A DNA stretch of 7,935 nt from Allomeiothermus sp035760705 (GTDB lineage Bacteria; Deinococcota; Deinococci; Deinococcales; Thermaceae): positions 1 to 7,935 of the forward strand of contig DASTSL010000006.1 of assembly GCA_035760705.1 (NCBI GenBank), written 5' to 3'. This document shows positions 4,689 to 7,935 of this stretch, in pieces (the first letter of the stretch is position 1; every line of letters starts with the position of its first letter). The translations under genes were made by a program, and so were the position numbers. Below the pieces are notes generated by a model. That model did not search any database and was not told the DNA's origin. It saw nothing but the letters and a program-made list of their open reading frames with translations.

Positions 4689-7001
4689 CTAGGGGGGTGG
4701 GCTCTCGAGATGCCTCGAGGCCCACACCGCGATCTGGGTGCGCTTTTCCACCCCGAGCTTGTTCAGGATATTCTGCACATGAGCGTCCACAGTGCGCTGG
4801 GAAATCCCCAGCTTCTTTGCGATCTGACGGTTGGTCAGACCACGGGCGATTTCCCAGACGATCTGAACTTCACGCTCGGTCAGCCCACCGGGACGCTGAA
4901 CCTGCGCTCCCGCGCCGGGAGCGCTCCGCCCCAGGGCCAGAGCCACCGCCTCGTCGGGTGTCATCGCCCGCCCCTGATTCCAGGCGGCCTCGAACGCGGC
5001 AGGCCCCAGACGCTCGCGCACGGCAGCCACCCTCGCCTCCGACGAGCCCCCACCCGTGAAGCCGAAGGCATCCCGCAAAGCCTCGGACGCACCCAGCAGT
5101 TTGGCCGCGACTTCCGCGCGCGAGGGTGCTTGGAGGCTGGCCAGAACCTCCAGACCGCTCACCATCAACCGGCGATGGCCGATCTCGTAGGCCAGCGCCA
5201 GGCTCTCTTGCAGCAGCGCCAGGGCTTGAGCAGGGTCTTCGGACACCAGGGCCAGACCGAGGTTGCCGGTGACGACGCTCATCAGCCATTTGTCGTGACG
5301 CGGGCGAGCCAGCGCCAGGGCCTCCTCGAAGAACGTCCGCGCTCGTGAAATATCGCCTCGCCGGTGTAGTGCCCTCCCGATGCCACCCAGCGCCCGGATG
5401 GCCAGCGCCTCGTCCCCTGCTTGGCGCGCAAGGTCCAGAATCTCACGGCTCAGGCGCTCATAACGTTCGATATCCCCCACCGTATCCGTCGCCAGGGCCA
5501 AACCCCACAGCACCCAGGCCAACAGCGAAGGCTCGCCCACCGATCGGGCTAAGGCCGCGGCCTGTTCTGCCAAGCCGAGCGCCTGCTGCACTTCGCCCTG
5601 GTGCATAAGAAAAAAGGCCAGGTTTCTAAGCGCCAGGGCACGTCCCCGGTCGGAGACCTGCCGCTTGGCTGCCGCTAGCTCATTCCACTTTCGACCTTCG
5701 CGGATATACCCACGGGCAAACCAGAAACGATGCATGGCAGCCACCAGCAGCGCCCCTGTTTCCTCGTCCCCGCCATTCAAGCACCAATTCAGGGCCAGGC
5801 GGACGTTGTCGTGAGAGCGCTCGAGGCGAAGGAGCCAGACCGCCTGGTGCTCACTCCATATGAACCGCTCCGCGCGCTGGGCAAGGCCGAGAAACCAGGC
5901 GGCGTGGCGTCGGCGCACTAGGGTCGTCTCGCCCATGCGCTCCAGTTGCTCCTCGGCGAAGCTACGGATGGTCTCCAGCATGCGAAAGCGCGTTTCGCCC
6001 TCGCCCACCCGCAGCAGCAGGTTTTTGTCCACGAGCCCCGCGACCGGGGTCAGCACATCCACCCCGAGCCCCGCGCATACGGCCTCGATGGCCTCGAGGG
6101 GGGTCTCGCCGGCGAAGGCACCCAGAGCACGAAACACCCGGCGCTCGGCTTCATTCAAGAGGTCGTAGCTCCAGGCGATGGCGTCAAAGAGGGTGCGCTG
6201 TCGCCCGGGTCCGCCGCGTGAACTGCCCAAGGGGAAGGCCCGGTGAGCCGAGAGCCGGGACAGAACCGCCTCCGGCCCCAGCACGGCGGTCCAGGCCGCC
6301 GCCAGTTCGATCGCCAGGGGAAGCCCATCCAGCCGGCGGCAGATCTCCACGACGGCGGGGGCGTTCCGCTCATCGAGCGTGAACCCCGCCTGTGCCATGC
6401 GTGCCCGCTCCACGAAGAGGGCGGGGGCGGGGTATCGGGCCAGGGTAGCCGGGTCCAGCCGCGTCGGTGCGTCGGGCAGGGCAAGGGGGAGGAGGTTATA
6501 TCTGTGCTCCCAGCGGAGGTGCAGCGGCTGACGGCTGGTGACGAGCAGTTTGACCTGCGGGCTGGCCTCCAGCAGATCGGCCAGGTCCGCGGCGGCGGCG
6601 ATCAGGTGCTCGAGGTTGTCCAGGATAAGCAGCAGGTTTTGCTCCCTCAAGCGTCGCTGGAGCTGCACCAGCAGCGGGCGACCTGGGTGCTCGGCCACGC
6701 CAAGCACGCGAGCGATCAGATCAAGAACCAGGCCCGCGTCGCGCAGGGGGGCTAGATCCACAAACACCACGCCTTGGTCGAATCTGGAAGCGACCCTGGA
6801 GGCCAACTCCACCGCAAACCGGGTTTTGCCCACGCCGGGCGGACCCACCACGCTAAGCAGCCGCACCTCGCTCCGCAAGATGAGCGCCTCGGCTGCGCTC
6901 AGATCCCTCTGGCGGCCGATCATGGCGTAGGGCTGCAGTGGCAGTCGGGGCAAGCCCTCTTTGTAGACACTGCTGCCGCTATCCCACCAATCCACGCTCA
7001 T
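4689..7001 (-). CDS. STAND-type ATPase/TPR regulator with LuxR DNA-binding domain
   Basis: A 770-residue cytoplasmic transcription regulator of the predicted-ATPase (COG3903-like) LuxR class. Domains in order: NTPase with Walker A GPPGVGKT (53-60), Walker B LLLILDN (123-129), a TSR sensor (155-157) and GLPLAIELAA (226-235), then a winged-helix-like segment (about 268-330, DAIAWSYDLLNEAERRVF). TPR-like helical repeats occupy roughly 450-620. At the C-terminus (about 707-762) is a LuxR/GerE helix-turn-helix: LTEREVQIVWEIARGLTNRQ and RTVDAHVQNILNKLGV. Such proteins typically sit inactive with ADP and oligomerise on ATP after sensing a ligand through the repeats; the inducer here is unknown. There is no response-regulator receiver domain. 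ATG 7001 is preferred over ATG 7007, two codons upstream, because GGGAG lies 8 bases from the former and only 2 from the latter. The secreted cupin gene follows on the same strand and is the natural candidate target. All key NTPase and HTH motifs look intact. Confidence 0.9.
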   Translation of the reverse strand: MSVDWWDSGSSVYKEGLPRLPLQPYAMIGRQRDLSAAEALILRSEVRLLSVVGPPGVGKTRFAVELASRVASRFDQGVVFVDLAPLRDAGLVLDLIARVLGVAEHPGRPLLVQLQRRLREQNLLLILDNLEHLIAAAADLADLLEASPQVKLLVTSRQPLHLRWEHRYNLLPLALPDAPTRLDPATLARYPAPALFVERARMAQAGFTLDERNAPAVVEICRRLDGLPLAIELAAAWTAVLGPEAVLSRLSAHRAFPLGSSRGGPGRQRTLFDAIAWSYDLLNEAERRVFRALGAFAGETPLEAIEAVCAGLGVDVLTPVAGLVDKNLLLRVGEGETRFRMLETIRSFAEEQLERMGETTLVRRRHAAWFLGLAQRAERFIWSEHQAVWLLRLERSHDNVRLALNWCLNGGDEETGALLVAAMHRFWFARGYIREGRKWNELAAAKRQVSDRGRALALRNLAFFLMHQGEVQQALGLAEQAAALARSVGEPSLLAWVLWGLALATDTVGDIERYERLSREILDLARQAGDEALAIRALGGIGRALHRRGDISRARTFFEEALALARPRHDKWLMSVVTGNLGLALVSEDPAQALALLQESLALAYEIGHRRLMVSGLEVLASLQAPSRAEVAAKLLGASEALRDAFGFTGGGSSEARVAAVRERLGPAAFEAAWNQGRAMTPDEAVALALGRSAPGAGAQVQRPGGLTEREVQIVWEIARGLTNRQIAKKLGISQRTVDAHVQNILNKLGVEKRTQIAVWASRHLESPPP

Positions 7002-7130
7002 GGCCATTGCTCCCGAGGATCCTTTTTAGCCGCGTATCGAAGAATCGTCTGTCCAGCGAGGAAACGTCACCTTAGCGCCATACCCCATGTTAAACGGATT
7101 TGCCCCCACAAGTAGCGTTTAGCTGCACAA

Positions 7131-7499
7131 GTGAGGCACAGCGTCGCCAAGATGATCGAGATGATGGACGATCTGCGGGCCAACGGGCGCGACAGCCGCT
7201 ACCTCAAGCACCTGGGCGACGTGCTCTACGAGCTGAAGACCCGCACCGTGCACGGCGGAGCCAGGGTCTACTTCTTCCGGCTGGGCCGCGAGGGCTACGT
7301 GCTGGTGCGGGCGGAGGTCAAACAGGAGAACGAGGCCACCGAAGCGCTACTGCTGGACACGTTAGACGTGGCCGAGGCAGTGGAGAAGGGTAAGGCCCGG
7401 CTGGTCCCTAAGCCTCGGGAAGAGGATACGGACGAGGACAAAGGTCAAGCGGGTAAAAGGGATAAGGGGAAGAGAGGTTTGGTGACGCGATGGCGGTGA
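7131..7499 (+). CDS. HigB/RelE-like toxin (Gp49-like), N-terminally truncated
   Basis: A 122-residue frame matching the RelE/HigB (Gp49-like, DUF891) toxins, which in this superfamily act as ribosome-dependent mRNA endonucleases. The recognisable core is SVAKMIEMMDDLRANG (4-19), the LGDVLYELK strand (28-36), GGARVYFF (42-49) and GYVLVRAEVKQ (55-65), then a helix ending near residue 88. The usual first strand and helix, some 25-40 residues before SVAKMIE, are missing. The frame is closed by TAG at 7113-7115, and neither GTG 7131 nor ATG 7152 has a ribosome binding site. I infer a 5'-truncated and perhaps inactive toxin. The C-terminal tail (about 95-122) is highly charged and low in complexity. 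The last 10 bases overlap the antitoxin start, the usual toxin-first layout of higBA loci. The family call is fairly secure; activity is doubtful. Confidence 0.7.
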   Translation: MRHSVAKMIEMMDDLRANGRDSRYLKHLGDVLYELKTRTVHGGARVYFFRLGREGYVLVRAEVKQENEATEALLLDTLDVAEAVEKGKARLVPKPREEDTDEDKGQAGKRDKGKRGLVTRWR

Positions 7500-7915
7500 A
7501 GAAGTACGAGAGCGAACGGCTGAACGCCCTCCTCGGCCAGCCCGAGCGAGCGGTGGAGGCGGACGAGGCCCAGGCCATCAAGTCCGGCCTGTTGGTCAAG
7601 CTGGGCAAGCGCGAACAGGGGAGGCTCGAGCGCGGGCTGGCGGCCCGGACCCTGGCCGACCTACTGGTTCAGGCCAGGGCTGACTCTGGGTTGTCAGTGC
7701 GCAAGGTGGCCGAGCGGCTGCACAAGCACCCCTCGAGGGTGGGGGCCATCGAGCGGGGCAGCCCCGACCTGGCCTTCCGCACCTTTGTCGAGTACGCCCA
7801 CTCGCTGGGCTACAGCGTGGAGGTCAAGTTGGTGCCGGGTGATAGGGAGCGCAAATCCCTGTCGGCCAGCCTGCCGCAGACGCGCGACGCGGAAGAAGCG
7901 GCCTCGGCTCGCTGA
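7490..7915 (+). CDS. XRE-family (HigA-like) antitoxin
   Basis: A 141-residue helix-turn-helix protein, probably the antitoxin and autorepressor for the upstream toxin. The HTH lies at about 56-112: LADLLVQARADSGLSVRKVA, a turn, then PSRVGAIERGSPDLAF and a final helix and strand (YAHSLGYSVEVKLV) as in HigA-like XRE proteins. The first 50 residues form a charged helical arm that could bind the toxin. The tail after 115 is polar and probably disordered. ATG 7490 overlaps the toxin's end by 10 bases (toxin TGA 7497-7499), so translation is likely coupled; AGAGAGG lies further upstream than ideal (about 13 bases). The gene ends at TGA 7913-7915, and no terminator is visible before the window edge. 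It could serve as a plain repressor if the toxin is dead. Confidence 0.8.
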   Translation: MAVKKYESERLNALLGQPERAVEADEAQAIKSGLLVKLGKREQGRLERGLAARTLADLLVQARADSGLSVRKVAERLHKHPSRVGAIERGSPDLAFRTFVEYAHSLGYSVEVKLVPGDRERKSLSASLPQTRDAEEAASAR

Positions 7916-7935
7916 ACCCAGTCACGTAAAAAAAT

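Noticed and set aside
4710..5348. A 212-codon plus-strand frame opposite the LuxR regulator's C-terminal part
   Set aside because: The opposite strand encodes intact LuxR HTH and TPR regions; the plus frame has low-complexity composition and no motif.
7008..7130. Promoters for the regulator and the toxin in the divergent gap
   Set aside because: Several weak TTG and TGGACA-like hexamers are present, but none has a matching -10 at 16-19 bases.

Overview
The window reads as ordinary chromosomal DNA of a GC-rich bacterium, most likely of the Deinococcus-Thermus group near Meiothermus. The hints are high GC by eye, many TTG/GTG starts, and 17 copies of CTCGAG where roughly two or three would be expected by chance. 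The lineage call is an inference from composition and style, not from a marker gene.

Left part (1-3753): an ApbE-type FAD:protein FMN transferase runs leftward (926 to 21). A strong Shine-Dalgarno directly after it suggests another gene of the same operon just outside the window. Divergent from it is a c-di-GMP module on the plus strand: a short, internally deleted and degenerate EAL-domain protein (1083-1508), overlapping by 10 bases a membrane-anchored multi-GAF GGDEF diguanylate cyclase (1499-3753). The cyclase gene carries an apparent single-base frameshift near a G4 run at 1714-1717. This splits the membrane anchor from the GAF-GAF-GAF-GGDEF part, whose catalytic GGDEF and inhibitory RxxD motifs look intact.

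Middle (3754-7001): a 206-base convergent gap holds a perfect 15-bp inverted repeat and a second hairpin followed by T4. On the minus strand come a large STAND-type ATPase/TPR regulator with a C-terminal LuxR helix-turn-helix (7001 to 4689) and, 126 bases downstream, a secreted cupin protein (4562 to 3960). They may form a regulator-effector pair. An inverted repeat lies upstream of the cupin start.

Right end (7131-7915): a HigBA-like toxin-antitoxin pair on the plus strand, toxin first with a 10-base overlap. The toxin seems to lack its usual N-terminus and has no convincing ribosome binding site, so the pair may be a decayed locus that keeps its antitoxin.

I see no CRISPR array, tRNA, rRNA, prophage or complete insertion sequence. 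No clearly new system is visible. The most notable points are the broken c-di-GMP module, the regulator-cupin pair and the truncated toxin.
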